This document shows positions 1 through 12,731 of a stretch of 64,000 nt of DNA, piece by piece. The stretch covers positions 364,481 through 428,480 of the forward strand of contig NZ_VUOC01000002.1 in the NCBI RefSeq assembly GCF_008386695.1. Direction: 5' to 3'. The stretch comes from Chitinophaga agrisoli (lineage in GTDB: Bacteria > Bacteroidota > Bacteroidia > Chitinophagales > Chitinophagaceae). Position numbers and translations under genes: made by a program. Below the pieces are notes generated by a model. It did not search any database. It saw only the letters and a list, made by a program, of their open reading frames with translations, and was not told the DNA's origin. The stretch's first letter is position 1, and the number at the start of each line of letters is the position of its first letter.

Positions 1-3000
1 GGGTGTCTTCTAAAGTAGTTTGGGTATCACCTATACCAGTAGGCGCATCATTGACGGCGGTAACCGTTATGTTAACAGTTACGGTAGTAGTGCCGCCATG
101 GCCATCGCTGATATCAATTGTAAACTGGTCAGAACCATTATAATCTGCTGCTGGAGTATAGATGTAGTCTCCATTTGAGGCTACCACCACGCTACCATGA
201 GCAGGGTCGCTTGCTTTTGTGAAGGTCAGTGCGTCTCCGTCCGCGTCTGTACCAGTGACGGTACCACTCACCGGGGTATCTTCTGGCGTAGTTTTAGTAT
301 CGCCTGTACCCGTCGGTGCATCGTTAACTGAAGTTACGGTGATATTAACTGTTACGGTGGTGGTGACACCATGACCATCGCTGATATCTATTGTAAACTG
401 GTCAGGGCCATTATAATCTGCTACCGGCGTGTAAGTATAATCACCATTTGAGGCTACTACTACGCTACCATGAGCAGGGTCAGTTGCTTTAGTAAATGTC
501 AACGCATCACCATCCACATCGTTACCGGTGACATTGCCATTTACAGGCGTATCTTCTAAAGTAGTTTGGGTATCACCTGTACCAGTAGGCGCATCATTGA
601 CTGCAGTAACCGTGATATTAACTGTGACAGTGGTTATACCACCGTGACCATCGCTGATATCAATTGTAAACTGATCCGCACCATTATAATCCGCTGCCGG
701 GGTATAAGTATAATCACCATTTGAGGCCACCACTACGCTACCATGGGCAGGGTCGGTTGCTTTGGTGAATGTCAGTGCATCACCGTCCGCGTCGTTACCG
801 GTAACATTGCCATTTACCGGGGTGTCTTCTAAAGTAGTTTGTGTATCACCTGTACCAGTAGGCGCATCATTTACTGCGGTAACCGTTATGTTAACAGTTA
901 CGGTAGTAGTGCCACCATGACCATCACTGATATCTATGGTAAACTGGTCAGAGCCAGTATAGTCAGCTGCTGGCGTATAAGTGTAGTCTCCATTTGAGGC
1001 AACCACCACACTACCGTGGGCTGGGTCCGTTGCTTTTGTGAAGGTGAGTACATCACCGTCCACATCGTTACCGTTAACTGAGCCACTCACTGGGGTATCT
1101 TCCAGCGTAGTCTTAGTATCGCCTGTGCCAGTAGGCGCATCATTTACTGCGGTAACGGTGATATTAACAGTCACTGTAGTTGTGCCACCATGGCCATCAC
1201 TAATATCAATCGTAAACTGGTCTGGGCCATTATAGTCCGCTGCCGGGGTGTAAGTGTAGTCTCCATTTGAGGCTACTACTACGCTACCATGGGTGGGGTC
1301 AGCGGCTTTGGTAAAGGTCAGCCCATCGCCGTCCACATCGCTACCGGTAACTGTTCCACTTACCGGGGTGTCTTCCGGTGTCGTCTTACTGTCACCTGTA
1401 CCGGTAGGCGCATCATTGACTGCTGTAACGGTAATATTAACTGTGACAGTGGTGGTACCACCGTGGCCATCGCTAATATCTATCGTAAACTGGTCAGGGC
1501 CATTATAGTCCGCTGCGGGGGTATAGGTATAGTCTCCATTTGAGGCTACTACTACGCTGCCGTGGGCAGGGTCGGTTGCTTTGGTGAAAGTAAGTGCGTC
1601 TCCATCTGCGTCGGCACCAGTAACTGTACCACTTACCGGGGTATCTTCCGGTGTGGTCTTGGTATCTCCTGTACCAGTAGGCGCATCATTTACAGCAGTT
1701 ACGGTGATATTAACGGTTACAGTGGTGGTGCCACCATGGCCATCGCTGATATCAATCGTAAACTGATCCGGACCATTATAATCTGTTGCGGGGGTATAAG
1801 TGTAGTCTCCATTTGAGGCTACTACTACGCTGCCGTGGGCAGGGTCGGTTGCTTTAGTAAAGGTCAGTGCGTCTCCGTCTGCGTCGGCACCTGTAACTGT
1901 ACCACTTACCGGGGTATCTTCCGGTGTGGTCTTACTGTCACCTGTACCAGCTGGCACATCGTTAACTGCTGTAACGGTAATATTAACTGTGACAGTGGTG
2001 GTACCACCGTGACCATCGCTAATATCTATCGTAAACTGATCCGTACCATTATAATCTGCTGCCGGGGTGTAAGTGTAGTCTCCATTTGAGGCTACTACTA
2101 CGCTACCATGGGCTGGGTCGGTTGCTTTGGTGAAAGTAAGTGCGTCACCGTCTGCGTCTGTACCAGTAACTGTACCACTTACCGGGGTATCTTCCGGTGT
2201 AGTCTTACTGTCACCTGTACCGGTAGGCGCATCATTGACTGCGGTAACGGTGATATTAACGGTTACGGTAGTTGTACCGCCATGGCCATCGCTGATATCA
2301 ATCGTAAACTGATCCGGACCATTATAATCTGCGGCAGGAGTATAAGTATAGTCTCCATTTGAGGCTACTACCACACTACCATGGGCAGGGTCAGTTGCTT
2401 TAGTAAAAGTCAGCCCGTCGCCGTCCACATCGCTACCGGTAACTGTTCCACTTACCGGGGTGTCTTCCGGTGTGGTCTTGGTATCCCCTGTACCGGTAGG
2501 CGCATCGTTGACTGCGGTAACCGTGATATTAACAGTCACAGTAGTTGTGCCGCCATGGCCATCGCTGATATCAATCGTGAATTGGTCAGTACCATTATAA
2601 TCTGCGGCAGGAGTATAAGTATAGTCTCCATTTGAGGCTACTACCACACTGCCGTGGGCAGGGTCAGTTGCTTTAGTAAAAGTCAGCCCGTCGCCGTCTA
2701 CATCGCCACCGGTAACTGTTCCACTTACTGGGGTGTCTTCCGGCGTAGTCTTAGTATCGCCTGTGCCAGTAGGTGCATCGTTGACTGCGGTAACGGTGAT
2801 ATTAACAGTCACGGTAGTTGTGCCGCCGTGGCCATCACTAATATCTATCGTAAACTGATCCGGACCATTATAATCTGCGGCAGGAGTATAAGTATAGTCT
2901 CCATTTGAGGCTACTACCACACTGCCATGGGCAGGGTCAGTTGCTTTAGTAAAAGTCAGCCCGTCGCCGTCCACATCGTTACCGGTAACTGTACCACTTA

Positions 3001-4690
3001 CCGGGGTATCTTCTGGCGTGGTCTTAGTATCGCCTGTGCCCGTCGGTGCATCGTTAACTGCCGTTACGGTGATATTAACCGTAACAGTGGTGGTGCCGCC
3101 GTGGCCATCGCTGATATCAATCGTGAATTGATCTGGGCCATTATAGTCGGCTGCTGGAGTGTAGGTGTAGTCTCCATTTGGGGCCACTACCACACTACCA
3201 TGAGCAGGGTCAGTTGCTTTGGTGAAGGTCAGTGCATCACCATCTGCGTCTGTACCGGTAACTGTACCACTTACCGGGGTATCTTCCGGTGTGGTCTTAG
3301 TATCACCTGTACCAGTAGGCGCATCATTGACTGCCGTAACCGTAATATTAACGGTTACGGTAGTTGTACCACCATGGCCATCACTGATATCGATCGTAAA
3401 CTGGTCAGGACCATTGTAGTCTGCTGCCGGGGTGTAAGTGTAGTCTCCATTTGAGGCTACTACTACACTGCCATGAGCAGGGTCAGTGGCTTTGGTAAAA
3501 GTCAGCGCATCGCCATCCGCGTCTGTACCAGTGACTGTGCCACTCACCGGGGTATCTTCCGGTGTGGTCTTAGCATCACCTGTACCAGTAGGTGCATCAT
3601 TTACGGCGGTAACGGTGATATTGACAGTTACAGTGGTTGTACCACCATGGCCATCGCTGATATCAATCGTAAACTGATCCGTACCATTATAATCTGCTGC
3701 CGGGGTGTAAGTGTAGGTACCGTCCGGGTTTACTACTACCGTACCATGAGCAGGATCAGTGGCTTTGGTGAAGGTCAGTGCATCACCGTCCGCATCTGTA
3801 CCGGTAACTGTGCCACTCACCGGGGTATCTTCCGGTGTGGTCTTAGTATCGCCTGCGCCGGTAGGCGTATCATTTACGGCAGTAACGGTGATATTAACAG
3901 TTACAGTGGTTGTGCCGCCGTGGCCATCACTAATATCTATCGTAAACTGGTCAGAACCGTTATAATCTGCTGCCGGGGTGTAAGTGTAATCTCCATTTGA
4001 GGCAACCACCACAGTACCGTGGGCAGGATCAGTTGCTTTAGTGAAGGTCAGCGCATCACCGTCTGCATCTGTACCGGTGACATTGCCAGTCACCGGGGTA
4101 TCTTCCGGTGTGGTCTTGGTATCGCCTGTACCAGTTGGCGCATCGTTAACTGCGGTTACGGTGATATTAACTGTGACAGTGGTTGTACCACCGTGGCCAT
4201 CGCTGATATCAATCGTAAACTGATCAGGGCCATTATAGTTTGCTGCGGGGGTATAAGTATATGTACCACCGGGGTTCACCACTACAGTACCATGAGCGGG
4301 ATCTGTAGCCTTGGTAAACGTAAGCGCATCACCGTCTACATCGCTACCGCTGACGTTACCGTTAACAGGCGTGTCTTCTAAAGTAGTTTTAGTATCTCCC
4401 GTACCGGTAGGAGCGTCATTAACTGCTGTAACGGTAATATTAACTGTTACAGTAGTGCTTCCACCATGGCCATCACTAATACCAATCGTAAACTGGTCAG
4501 GACCGTTATAATCTGCAGCGGGGGTATAAGTATATGTACCACCGGGGTTCACCACTACAGTACCGTGAGCGGGATCTGTAGCCTTGGTAAATGTAAGCAC
4601 ATCGCCGTCCACATCGTTACCGGTAACTGTACTGCTAACCGGGGTATCTTCCAAAGTAGTCTTAGTATCACCCGTGCCGGTTGGCGCATC
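1..4690 (-). repeat. 273-bp in-frame tandem repeat, about 17 copies
   Basis: The EDTP-coding segment recurs at about 1, 268, 541, 814, 1091, 1364, 1637, 1910, 2183, 2456, 2729, 3002, 3275, 3548, 3821, 4094, 4367 and 4640, a constant step of 273 bp (91 codons). Two sub-types alternate: [10 protein letters not shown]-like copies lie near both ends (around 1, 541, 814, 4367), and [10 protein letters not shown]-like copies fill the middle. Three copies at the N-terminal side (about 3720, 4265 and 4540) replace [11 protein letters not shown] by a VVVNPxGTYTY version. The central copies are nearly identical at the DNA level, as expected from recent unequal exchange. Copy number may vary between strains or be miscounted by a short-read assembly. 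Confidence 0.95.
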
Positions 4691-7600
4691 ATTAACCGGT
4701 GTAATACCCAGGAGCACCGTCTTGGTATCCTGCAACGCACCGCCACCTGTGTTCCCATTATCTGAAATATTCACCGTCAGCACTACGGATGCCGGTGGGT
4801 TCTGGGAGGATGAATAAGTTACTTTATTGGAGCCTAAGAATGCATTAATGTCTGCTAAGGTACCAGTCAGCACAAGTGAACTGCCTGTACCGCTTACGGT
4901 AACGCCGGCTCCGGAAACCGCGCTCACTAAGCCGTTCGGAACGGAAAACGTAACCGTAACAGCGCCCGTACCGGCATCAATATCTGCAAAAGAAATATCC
5001 TTAAGGGAGGCCGGCACATCTTCTGTAACCGCTATGCTGGTGGGCACGGTGATCTGCGGGCCGTCATTTGCCGGCTGGATAATGATGGTAGTTTGCGCTG
5101 TACCGCCTGAATAGGATGTGCCGTCAGAGGCCTGCCAGTTAAAGCTGGTGCTTCCGTTCCAGTTCGCAGTAGGGATAAAGCTGATATTACCCAGTTGGGC
5201 AGCAGGAATTTCCTGACCAACTGTAATAACCGTTCCGTTTAACCGGAAGCTGCCATTAAGCGGCAGGCTGGTGATCTTTATCTTGTTCAACGGCGTGCCG
5301 TCGGGATCGCTGAAATGAGTGGTGAAGTCTGTGCCTGCAAAAGCCAGGGTATTATCTTCAATGCCTGTCACTGAGCCGTTACTTATAACCGGCGGATTGT
5401 TGACGGTAGCAGATACAGTGAACGTATAATCGGCCCTGCCCGGATCTGCATCATTATTCCGGATACGGATCACGGCGGTATAAGTGCCTACAGGATGCCC
5501 TGCCGGATTAAAGGTCACTACGAAGTCTGTGCCGCCACCGGCTATGATAGAGCTGGAAGATGGCTGCGTAGTGATGGTAAAACCTGCATCGCCGGACAGT
5601 CTGCTTACCTTGGGCGTACCTGTAAGGTTAATTACGCCGGTACCCACGTTATTGATGGTGAAGGTATGCGCGATCGTGCCGGTAGTGGTCAAGCCAAAAT
5701 CAGTTCCATCTACGGTGTTGACTGTTGTGCTGGCATCAGCGATCAGCGTACCGTTACCGGTAACATTAATACGCGGGTTGGTAAGCATCACAATGGTAGT
5801 GGTGGAGGCGGGGCCTGTTTCCACGCCATCATTCAGCGTAGTGGTAATGATACGGTTAGCGGTGTTAGGCGCGCCATTGCTATTCCGGTACTCGATCATC
5901 TTTATTGCGGCAATGTAAGCCGCCTGCGAAGCTGATCCGGATATTGTAATGGCGCCAGTGCCATTGCCGGTAACCATAAAGGCCGGCGGTAAGGTACCGT
6001 TTATAAAAAGGCCTTCATTACCGGGGTTCAGGATATTTGTAAGGGTGATAGTGGCGCTATGTATGTTGCCGCCATCGGGATCAATAATGTTCAGGTCTGC
6101 ATCTGCGATCTTTGCGCCGGCGCTGCCCGCGTTAAAATAGTTCAGGTAGTTATACTTACCGGTAGCGCCGGAGCTGTTGTCCGGATCCAGGTCTACTATC
6201 GGACAGTTGTTTACGTTTACTGTTTTGGTGACCAGGTTGTTATCGTAATAACATTCCTTATAGCCAGTGTTCTGGTTAGCGAGCGACGCCAGCGTAAAAG
6301 GCGTGCCTACGGCATGTCCCACGCCACCGGGCACAAAGCTGCCATTGTCGTTAATGATAATAGTCAGGTCAACATCCAGGCTGGAAAGGCTGCTCAGGTC
6401 TATATCATAGCTGAAGGTCTTACACTCTCCCTCATGGATATCCTGGTCAAATGTGCCCTTATAAACGAGTACCGCGGCGGGATCCGTGGTAGGATCGCCA
6501 TGATAGAAACACACCGGCATACCGCCGCTGCTGTTACCTGATCCGGGGTTACATACGTTCACATTGGCTTTTATGGTATTGCAGTTGCTGCCTTTGCTGA
6601 ATGTGATGTTGCTGGTATTAAATGCAATATCCGGCCGTGCCCCGTAGTAGTCCATGGATAAAAGGATCTGGTAGTCTGGGTTGGCCAGGTCTGTTTTATT
6701 GGTAACTGTCAGCTGTGTTTTATCGGCTGACAGGGAAAAGGTAATATCATAAATACTAGGGCTTTTAAAGCCTACCGTATTTGCATGGGCACGGCTACTG
6801 CTGTTATTCAGCGGAACGCCTTTGAAAGCAAAGTTGTCATCCCTTCTGGCAGCGCCGTTAAGGCCTACCTGCTGATAGAAATAACCGGTGGCTGTTTCCG
6901 TGGTAAGGTCTATATACGCGTAGGCGGCAATGGAGTTCTCGTTACTCTCCCGGTCTGTATTACAGGCATTACCCGTCTCGTTCAGGTACATGGCGCTGGT
7001 ACCCGGAGGAATGGTAAATACCCGGGTAACGCCGGCCGTGGAGCTGATACCTTTTGGGATGATCTGAATGTCCGAATTGATAAATTCCGCGCTCATCCCC
7101 TGCCCTGTCCTTTTATAGAATTCGAGTACATAAGCGTCATCAAAATCGCGGGCGTAGTTAGCATCACGTTTGATGACCAGGTTTGTACCGCTCACGTACA
7201 TACGGGGATTGAATACCCCCACGGCGCCGGGGCTGGTCAGCTTTCCGGAGTAATCGCCGGCGATGGCGGCAGACGAAAGAAAATCCATGGTGGAGGAACT
7301 GGCCAGGTTATTGATCACATAGGTGGACCGTCTGTCCACAGAGCCTCCATTCGCCAGGGTAATGAAACCGTCTGTCAGCCCGGCATCCAGATCGATGGTA
7401 AAGCGCAGGTTCGAATAACCCTCTTCCGTACCGCTGGATGTATTCAGGTCAGTGGCATTTGTATTGGTGCCTTTGCCGGAAATGGAGATCACATTTGCCC
7501 CTGCGGGGATGGGCACTACCAGGTCTGTATTGGCGGTACCTGCACCGTGCAGCAATGCTTTTACCTGCGGATCCAGCAGGTTGAACGAGTTATTATAAGG

Positions 7601-8134
7601 TGATAAATATTCCAGGTAATAGGATGAGTGCGTGGTGGTAACATTTTCGGTGATGGTAAGCGTGCTGCCGGAGATCGAGAAGTTAACGTTATTCAGGTCC
7701 GGCGTAGCATCCCCCACTTTACTGGCAGCCGGTATAGGTGCGCCCAGCGGCACTTTCTGCCATCCATACACGTTTGTGCCGGAACCATTGGTATTGGTGT
7801 TCTTAGCATAGTTCACATAACCAGAGGAAGTATTGGCGGAAAGATCGATAATGGCGTTTATGGTGATAAAATCCTCGTCTCCCTGCGGGTTATCACTACC
7901 GGTGGTGAGCCCTGTTTCAGAGGAGATAAATACGCTGATAGAACGCGTACCCGCAGGAATGTTAAAAACCGGCGCAGGCGCACCTGGCGCCCTATATTTG
8001 GATTCCACGCCCAACAAATCCGCCTTTTTTCCCCCGCTGGGACTACAAGGGCTAAAAGGCATTTGGCCAAATACCAATAGAGAGCTAAATATCAAGCTGA
8101 TGCTTAATAAGCTCCTTACAATACTTATTTTCAT
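1..8134 (-). CDS. Giant secreted cadherin/VCBS-repeat surface protein (partial, C-terminus off the left edge)
   Basis: At least 2711 residues are visible, read leftwards from an ATG at 8134; the frame is still open at base 1. The N-terminus is a clear Sec signal peptide ([20 protein letters not shown], then VFGQ). I translated the non-repeat part (about 8130-4700) in this frame without meeting a stop. It contains beta-rich segments, a choice-of-anchor-D/HYDIN-like domain around 5430-5780 (motif [10 protein letters not shown]) and a cadherin-like segment with EDNTLAF. From about 4690 to the edge it is built of 91-residue repeats carrying [34 protein letters not shown] and [12 protein letters not shown], typical of cadherin-like/Big_9/VCBS repeats in adhesins. 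Cell-surface adhesion or release through type IX secretion is inferred; the sorting domain would lie outside the window. All plus-strand reading frames in this stretch are antisense shadows. Confidence 0.9.
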   Translation of the reverse strand, partial: MKISIVRSLLSISLIFSSLLVFGQMPFSPCSPSGGKKADLLGVESKYRAPGAPAPVFNIPAGTRSISVFISSETGLTTGSDNPQGDEDFITINAIIDLSANTSSGYVNYAKNTNTNGSGTNVYGWQKVPLGAPIPAASKVGDATPDLNNVNFSISGSTLTITENVTTTHSSYYLEYLSPYNNSFNLLDPQVKALLHGAGTANTDLVVPIPAGANVISISGKGTNTNATDLNTSSGTEEGYSNLRFTIDLDAGLTDGFITLANGGSVDRRSTYVINNLASSSTMDFLSSAAIAGDYSGKLTSPGAVGVFNPRMYVSGTNLVIKRDANYARDFDDAYVLEFYKRTGQGMSAEFINSDIQIIPKGISSTAGVTRVFTIPPGTSAMYLNETGNACNTDRESNENSIAAYAYIDLTTETATGYFYQQVGLNGAARRDDNFAFKGVPLNNSSSRAHANTVGFKSPSIYDITFSLSADKTQLTVTNKTDLANPDYQILLSMDYYGARPDIAFNTSNITFSKGSNCNTIKANVNVCNPGSGNSSGGMPVCFYHGDPTTDPAAVLVYKGTFDQDIHEGECKTFSYDIDLSSLSSLDVDLTIIINDNGSFVPGGVGHAVGTPFTLASLANQNTGYKECYYDNNLVTKTVNVNNCPIVDLDPDNSSGATGKYNYLNYFNAGSAGAKIADADLNIIDPDGGNIHSATITLTNILNPGNEGLFINGTLPPAFMVTGNGTGAITISGSASQAAYIAAIKMIEYRNSNGAPNTANRIITTTLNDGVETGPASTTTIVMLTNPRINVTGNGTLIADASTTVNTVDGTDFGLTTTGTIAHTFTINNVGTGVINLTGTPKVSRLSGDAGFTITTQPSSSSIIAGGGTDFVVTFNPAGHPVGTYTAVIRIRNNDADPGRADYTFTVSATVNNPPVISNGSVTGIEDNTLAFAGTDFTTHFSDPDGTPLNKIKITSLPLNGSFRLNGTVITVGQEIPAAQLGNISFIPTANWNGSTSFNWQASDGTSYSGGTAQTTIIIQPANDGPQITVPTSIAVTEDVPASLKDISFADIDAGTGAVTVTFSVPNGLVSAVSGAGVTVSGTGSSLVLTGTLADINAFLGSNKVTYSSSQNPPASVVLTVNISDNGNTGGGALQDTKTVLLGITPVNDAPTGTGDTKTTLEDTPVSSTVTGNDVDGDVLTFTKATDPAHGTVVVNPGGTYTYTPAADYNGPDQFTIGISDGHGGSTTVTVNITVTAVNDAPTGTGDTKTTLEDTPVNGNVSGSDVDGDALTFTKATDPAHGTVVVNPGGTYTYTPAANYNGPDQFTIDISDGHGGTTTVTVNITVTAVNDAPTGTGDTKTTPEDTPVTGNVTGTDADGDALTFTKATDPAHGTVVVASNGDYTYTPAADYNGSDQFTIDISDGHGGTTTVTVNITVTAVNDTPTGAGDTKTTPEDTPVSGTVTGTDADGDALTFTKATDPAHGTVVVNPDGTYTYTPAADYNGTDQFTIDISDGHGGTTTVTVNITVTAVNDAPTGTGDAKTTPEDTPVSGTVTGTDADGDALTFTKATDPAHGSVVVASNGDYTYTPAADYNGPDQFTIDISDGHGGTTTVTVNITVTAVNDAPTGTGDTKTTPEDTPVSGTVTGTDADGDALTFTKATDPAHGSVVVAPNGDYTYTPAADYNGPDQFTIDISDGHGGTTTVTVNITVTAVNDAPTGTGDTKTTPEDTPVSGTVTGNDVDGDGLTFTKATDPAHGSVVVASNGDYTYTPAADYNGPDQFTIDISDGHGGTTTVTVNITVTAVNDAPTGTGDTKTTPEDTPVSGTVTGGDVDGDGLTFTKATDPAHGSVVVASNGDYTYTPAADYNGTDQFTIDISDGHGGTTTVTVNITVTAVNDAPTGTGDTKTTPEDTPVSGTVTGSDVDGDGLTFTKATDPAHGSVVVASNGDYTYTPAADYNGPDQFTIDISDGHGGTTTVTVNITVTAVNDAPTGTGDSKTTPEDTPVSGTVTGTDADGDALTFTKATDPAHGSVVVASNGDYTYTPAADYNGTDQFTIDISDGHGGTTTVTVNITVTAVNDVPAGTGDSKTTPEDTPVSGTVTGADADGDALTFTKATDPAHGSVVVASNGDYTYTPATDYNGPDQFTIDISDGHGGTTTVTVNITVTAVNDAPTGTGDTKTTPEDTPVSGTVTGADADGDALTFTKATDPAHGSVVVASNGDYTYTPAADYNGPDQFTIDISDGHGGTTTVTVNITVTAVNDAPTGTGDSKTTPEDTPVSGTVTGSDVDGDGLTFTKAADPTHGSVVVASNGDYTYTPAADYNGPDQFTIDISDGHGGTTTVTVNITVTAVNDAPTGTGDTKTTLEDTPVSGSVNGNDVDGDVLTFTKATDPAHGSVVVASNGDYTYTPAADYTGSDQFTIDISDGHGGTTTVTVNITVTAVNDAPTGTGDTQTTLEDTPVNGNVTGNDADGDALTFTKATDPAHGSVVVASNGDYTYTPAADYNGADQFTIDISDGHGGITTVTVNITVTAVNDAPTGTGDTQTTLEDTPVNGNVTGNDVDGDALTFTKATDPAHGSVVVASNGDYTYTPVADYNGPDQFTIDISDGHGVTTTVTVNITVTSVNDAPTGTGDTKTTPEDTPVSGTVTGTDADGDALTFTKASDPAHGSVVVASNGDYIYTPAADYNGSDQFTIDISDGHGGTTTVTVNITVTAVNDAPTGIGDTQTTLEDT

Positions 8135-8525
8135 AGATATAGGATAGTCGGCAAATAAAGTTGCCGGTAATCATGTCAGGCACAGGACGTAACTCATTGT
8201 CACTAATTGAGAGGAGGCAGGGAATGGATGCGCCTATAATTCTACTTTTACACGTTAAATTGTTCTAATGGATATTGATCCTGAATATCCGTCTAATGTG
8301 ATAATACGTTCTCTCTGTGCCTATGGGATGCAAATATATATAATATTTTTTGTTATGTTATGCTTATTTGGAATGTAACGTTTGTGTAATATTGTATTCC
8401 GTCGCAACCGCTTCCATTTCGGAATCATTCCGGAAATTGTTATATTGAAGCATCATTTAACCCGTTTTACTATCGTCCTATCCCCTGTTATCTAAGGATC
8501 TATTTTGTAATATAAACCCTCGTAT
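8135..8525. other. Divergent intergenic region between the giant adhesin and the Rhs gene
   Basis: About 390 bp, AT-rich, without a credible reading frame. It must hold the promoters of both flanking genes. On the minus strand TATATTTG (8338-8331) fits the Bacteroidota -7 consensus TAnnTTTG, but I find no TTG at the proper distance upstream. On the plus strand TATTTTG at about 8502 is one base short of the same consensus. No terminator or other structured element is evident. Confidence 0.5.
8331..8338 (-). promoter_or_regulatory. Possible -7 element of the giant adhesin gene
   Basis: TATATTTG on the minus strand matches TAnnTTTG, about 195 bp upstream of the start codon. The -33 TTG is missing, so this is a weak call. 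Confidence 0.3.
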
Positions 8526-11500
8526 ATGCTAGTTACCAACAAGCACTTTACGCCGGTGATAGGACTGGATATTCACATTGTATTGTTGCTGGGTTTCCCT
8601 ATCCCACTTCCTCATCCGTATATAGGTTTTGTAGTTGATCCAATGGATTATATTCCCTTTATAGGGGCTACTACCAAGATCAATCATGTACCGCGGGGTA
8701 AGAGTGATACCAGCGGCATTATTATTATCCTGTTCCACATTCCTATGGGTGGGCCTTTTCTGCTGGCGCCCATGATAGGCCATGATTCCGTTAACTTTTT
8801 TGGCAGTAAAACGGTAAAGGTGGAGGGTAATCTCATGAGCCCTTCCGGTCATATGTTAATGACCTGCAACGATATTGGCATTCCGCTTTCCCTGCAGCCT
8901 GGTAAGAAGTTCAAACCCATTCCCAGCATGTACCTGCCTACTTCCTTTTCCATTCCGCTTTCCTTTGGTAAACCGGTGATGGTGGGCGGGCCTTATGTGC
9001 CGGACTGGAGCGGGGCGCTCCTTAACCTGGTGATGTCTTTTGGTTTTGGCGCACTGATGAAAGGATTGGGAAAAGGTATGAAAAAGCTTGGCAGGGCTGC
9101 GAAGAAGCTCAAAAACAAACTAAAGGACTTTAACCTTGCCCATCAGAAAAAGATAGGCGGCAGTGATAAGCTCAGCCGTTTGCTTTGTAAGCTTGGGTTT
9201 GAGCCGGTAGATCTCGTTCAGGGGATCGTGATCTACGATGGCGTCGATTTTGAGCTGCCTGGCCCTATTCCGCTTAAATGGCAACGGTCATGGAACTCCG
9301 ATAGTTCTCATGAAGGGCCATTAGGTCACGGCGTCCACTTCGGATACGATCTGCGGGTGCTGGAACTCAGTGATGAAAATGCCACTGGCGTATTGCTGGG
9401 AGACGGCCGGAGCGTCATATTTGATGAATTGCCCTATCCGGGCAATAGCGAATATAACCGCGCGGAAAAGCTCACACTTACCCGCACAGATCTGGACCGG
9501 TACGAACTGTTTGATCACCGGGAAAGGCTGGCTTACTGCTTTCACCGGTTACACCCGCTGGATGAACAGTACCGGCTGTATGCTATCCGTAATGAGGCCG
9601 GTTTTATGATCAGTTTTGATCATAACAGCAAAGGTCACCTGCAACAGGTAACAGACAGCGCCGGCCGGCAGCTGCAGGTTGATAACGACCAACTTGGCCG
9701 CATTATCGCCGTCAGGGCACGTCATCGCGGAGCTACCCGGCCCCTGATACACTACGGCTATAACGAAGCCGGCGATCTTTGCGAGATCACTGACGCGCTG
9801 GATCAAACCACCCGGATCCAATACCATGACCATTTAATGGTGGCCAAAACAGACCGCAACGGCCAGACCTTCTACTGGGAATATGACCATAAGGCCCGTT
9901 GTATCCATACATGGGGTGATGGCGGCATCCTGGAAGGATGGATCGAATACCACACAGACAAAGGTTATAACCTGGTTACCAACTCCCAGGGGCATACCAC
10001 TACTTATTACTACACACCGGATTTTGTAGTTAACCAGATCAAAGACCCTCTAGGGAATTCAAAATTCTTTGCGTACACGGATAATTTTGAGCTGTACCGG
10101 GAAATAGATGAAGAAGCCAACGTTACAGGGTATAGTTATGATGAACGCGGTAACTGTACCAGCATTGAACAACCGGACGGCAGCGCTTATACCTTTCGTT
10201 ATGATCCAGCTGACCGGCTGGTACTGGCCACAGATCCGCAAGGCGGCAGCCGTACCTATATCTACTATAAAGGCGCTAAGCATACCGGCCTTCTGCATAC
10301 TATCACAGCGGCAGATGGCAGGATCTCCATTTTCCGCTATAACACGCAAAATCTGCTTTGCACCATTGAAGATGAGCAGGAAAATAAGATCTGCCTGAGG
10401 TATGACCATGACCTCAACCTTTGCATGGTTACGCTGCCGGATGGCGGGCGGTCCAGCTGGCAATATGATCATTGGGGCCATTGTATCCGGTCTGTCAATC
10501 CACTGCAGCAGGAACAATATTTCCATTATGACGCCCTGGGACGCGTTGCAGATGTAAAGCTGCCGGATGGCAATCAAATACAGCTGCAATACAATGCCTA
10601 CGAAGATGTAGTACAGGCCCGGGACAAACACCACGATGTAAAGTTTTTATACAGCCCCCTGGGTAGCCTGAAAATGCGGGAAGAGAATGGCGCTAAGATA
10701 CATTTCCTTTACAACAAAGATGAACAACTTACGGGGCTTGTCAATGAACATGGAGAAATGTACCGTTTTGCCCGGAACGGCCGGGGGGATATCATACAGG
10801 AAACCGGTTTTGACGGGCTTACCCGTCATTATAAGCGGGATGCCGCCGGTAAGATCATAAAAGTACATCGGCCGGCAGGACGCTATACAGACTATGAATA
10901 CGACTACAATGGGCAGCTCATCCGCGCCGAGCATAGCGATGGCAGCTGGGAAACATACAGTTACAACCGCAACGGGCAACTCATTGAAGCGGTAAATGAA
11001 TATTGTACCCTCAAGCTTGAGCGGGATATAATGGGCCATGTTGTGGAAGAATGGCAGAACGGCCACACCGTTACCAGCGTCTACGATAAAAACAGCCGGC
11101 GCAGGGCGCTGCAAAGCAGCTTAGGCGCTCAAATACAGATACAACGCAATGTAACGGGAGATGTAACGGGCATTCAAGCCAGTACAGCAGGCTTTGACAA
11201 TCCCTGGTTTACCCATATTGAGCGCAACCTCTTAGGCCTGGAAATAGAACGTACCGTGCCCGGTGGCATAAAAAGCAGCTGGAACTATAACCACGCCGGC
11301 CAGCCGGACAGCCATACCGTCAGCAACGGCGACCGCAGTACCAGGCGGCGGCATTATCGTTGGGACGCCAATCAACAATTAAGGCAGATCGTTAACGGTA
11401 TTGGCAACGGCGCCGTAAAATTTGCGCATGATGATTTCGGCAACCTCGCCTGGGCGCAATATGAAAATGGGGAATACGATTACCGCCTGCCGGACAAAGC

Positions 11501-12719
11501 CGGGAACCTGTATGAAACACAAACCCGGCACGACCGCAAATATGCCCCCGGAGGCAAACTCCTGGAAACCTCCAATGCCCGTTTTATATATGATGAAGAA
11601 GGTAACCTGCTTAAAAAGATCGTTCACGCCGCCCCCGCAGGCAGCGCCATCTGGGAATATGCATGGTATGGCAACGGCCTCTTAAAGCAGGTGACCTGCC
11701 CGGACGGGAAACCGGTAACTTTCCGTTATGACCCCCTGGGCCGCCGTATAGAAAAGGAATATAATGCCCGGCTTACCCGCTTTGTGTGGGATGGCAATGT
11801 TCCATTGCATGAATGGCACTACCCGGTTAAAGAACGGCCGGTTGCCATTATTAATGAACTGGGAGATGTGGAACAGGATCATCCGGAGCCCACACCACCG
11901 GAAACGATGATTACATGGGTATTTGAGGAAGGGTCTTTTATACCCATCGCTAAATTGACCAATGGCAGATCGTATTCCATCATTACTGATCATATGGGTA
12001 CACCCTGCGAGGCCTATGATCAGGCAGGCGAAAAAGTATGGGAATGTGAGCTGGACATCTACGGCAAGGTGCGCAAGTACACAGGCAGCAAGGAGCTGGT
12101 CCCATTCAGGTACCAGGGCCAGTATGAAGACGTGGAGACAGGGCTCTGTTATAACCGGTTCCGGTATTATAGTCCTGAAGAAGGCGTATATATCTCCAAA
12201 GACCCGGCGGGGCTTAAAGGAGGCGACAGGCTCTATTCATATGTTTTCGACGTTAACGCGCTCCTGGATATATTCGGACTGAACCCGACCTATTATCCAT
12301 TAGATGGTCTGGACCGTGCTACCGGCGCATTTGCGGAAGTAACCCCCTCATCGATAGGTACGGGATCCGGCGCCACTGTAGACCCGGTGGGTTTTGTAAG
12401 CGGTAACCACCCCACCCACCATCAAAGAAGCCATTTGATAGCTGCTAACCATGGAGGAGATGGAGGAATAAGAGAAAACCTTGTAACTTTAACAAGCGGA
12501 TCTAACCATCCCGGCATGCGGAGGCTCGAAGACACTATTACGGCACACGTCCGGGATGGTAACACCGTGCTGGTAGAGGTTATACCTAACTATACGGGTA
12601 ATAATCTGCTACCTGACAGCGTAAGCATATACGCTATTGACCAAAATGCGAATGTTATTGTAGACGACACTGTACCCAATGGGTTATTCCAGCATCACAG
12701 AGCATGCGGATGCCGATAA
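8526..12719 (+). CDS. Rhs polymorphic toxin with PAAR-like N-terminus and DNA/RNA non-specific endonuclease tip
   Basis: 1397 residues. Residues 1-200 form a glycine- and proline-rich PAAR-like segment (GHDSVNFFGSKTVKVEGN) without a cleavable signal, followed by an amphipathic lysine-rich stretch. A DUF6531-like start of the Rhs shell follows (PVDLVQGIVIYDGVDFELPG), then many YD repeats. The shell ends in the Rhs core with the delimiter DPAGL at 1226-1230. From about residue 1253 the variable tip begins. It carries QRSHLIAANHGG (catalytic His1303) and ENLVTL (Asn1318), then MRRLEDTI and VLVEVIPNY, as in Endonuclease_NS_2 (beta-beta-alpha metal nucleases). PAAR-Rhs proteins are usually type VI secretion effectors; no T6SS gene is in this window, so the route is inferred. 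The SUKH gene begins 12 bp downstream. Confidence 0.9.
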   Translation: MLVTNKHFTPVIGLDIHIVLLLGFPIPLPHPYIGFVVDPMDYIPFIGATTKINHVPRGKSDTSGIIIILFHIPMGGPFLLAPMIGHDSVNFFGSKTVKVEGNLMSPSGHMLMTCNDIGIPLSLQPGKKFKPIPSMYLPTSFSIPLSFGKPVMVGGPYVPDWSGALLNLVMSFGFGALMKGLGKGMKKLGRAAKKLKNKLKDFNLAHQKKIGGSDKLSRLLCKLGFEPVDLVQGIVIYDGVDFELPGPIPLKWQRSWNSDSSHEGPLGHGVHFGYDLRVLELSDENATGVLLGDGRSVIFDELPYPGNSEYNRAEKLTLTRTDLDRYELFDHRERLAYCFHRLHPLDEQYRLYAIRNEAGFMISFDHNSKGHLQQVTDSAGRQLQVDNDQLGRIIAVRARHRGATRPLIHYGYNEAGDLCEITDALDQTTRIQYHDHLMVAKTDRNGQTFYWEYDHKARCIHTWGDGGILEGWIEYHTDKGYNLVTNSQGHTTTYYYTPDFVVNQIKDPLGNSKFFAYTDNFELYREIDEEANVTGYSYDERGNCTSIEQPDGSAYTFRYDPADRLVLATDPQGGSRTYIYYKGAKHTGLLHTITAADGRISIFRYNTQNLLCTIEDEQENKICLRYDHDLNLCMVTLPDGGRSSWQYDHWGHCIRSVNPLQQEQYFHYDALGRVADVKLPDGNQIQLQYNAYEDVVQARDKHHDVKFLYSPLGSLKMREENGAKIHFLYNKDEQLTGLVNEHGEMYRFARNGRGDIIQETGFDGLTRHYKRDAAGKIIKVHRPAGRYTDYEYDYNGQLIRAEHSDGSWETYSYNRNGQLIEAVNEYCTLKLERDIMGHVVEEWQNGHTVTSVYDKNSRRRALQSSLGAQIQIQRNVTGDVTGIQASTAGFDNPWFTHIERNLLGLEIERTVPGGIKSSWNYNHAGQPDSHTVSNGDRSTRRRHYRWDANQQLRQIVNGIGNGAVKFAHDDFGNLAWAQYENGEYDYRLPDKAGNLYETQTRHDRKYAPGGKLLETSNARFIYDEEGNLLKKIVHAAPAGSAIWEYAWYGNGLLKQVTCPDGKPVTFRYDPLGRRIEKEYNARLTRFVWDGNVPLHEWHYPVKERPVAIINELGDVEQDHPEPTPPETMITWVFEEGSFIPIAKLTNGRSYSIITDHMGTPCEAYDQAGEKVWECELDIYGKVRKYTGSKELVPFRYQGQYEDVETGLCYNRFRYYSPEEGVYISKDPAGLKGGDRLYSYVFDVNALLDIFGLNPTYYPLDGLDRATGAFAEVTPSSIGTGSGATVDPVGFVSGNHPTHHQRSHLIAANHGGDGGIRENLVTLTSGSNHPGMRRLEDTITAHVRDGNTVLVEVIPNYTGNNLLPDSVSIYAIDQNANVIVDDTVPNGLFQHHRACGCR

Positions 12720-12731
12720 AAAACATTTATC

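Noticed and set aside
1-4690. CRISPR array
   Set aside because: The unit is 273 bp and codes for a 91-residue domain in one frame; there are no short repeats with unique spacers.
1038-8080. Many plus-strand open frames of 60-270 codons, including a series of 84-codon frames every 273 bp
   Set aside because: They are antisense to the giant minus-strand gene. Their spacing only mirrors its 273-bp repeat.
10059-11993. Minus-strand frames of 82-191 codons in the first Rhs gene
   Set aside because: Antisense shadows of the YD-repeat region.
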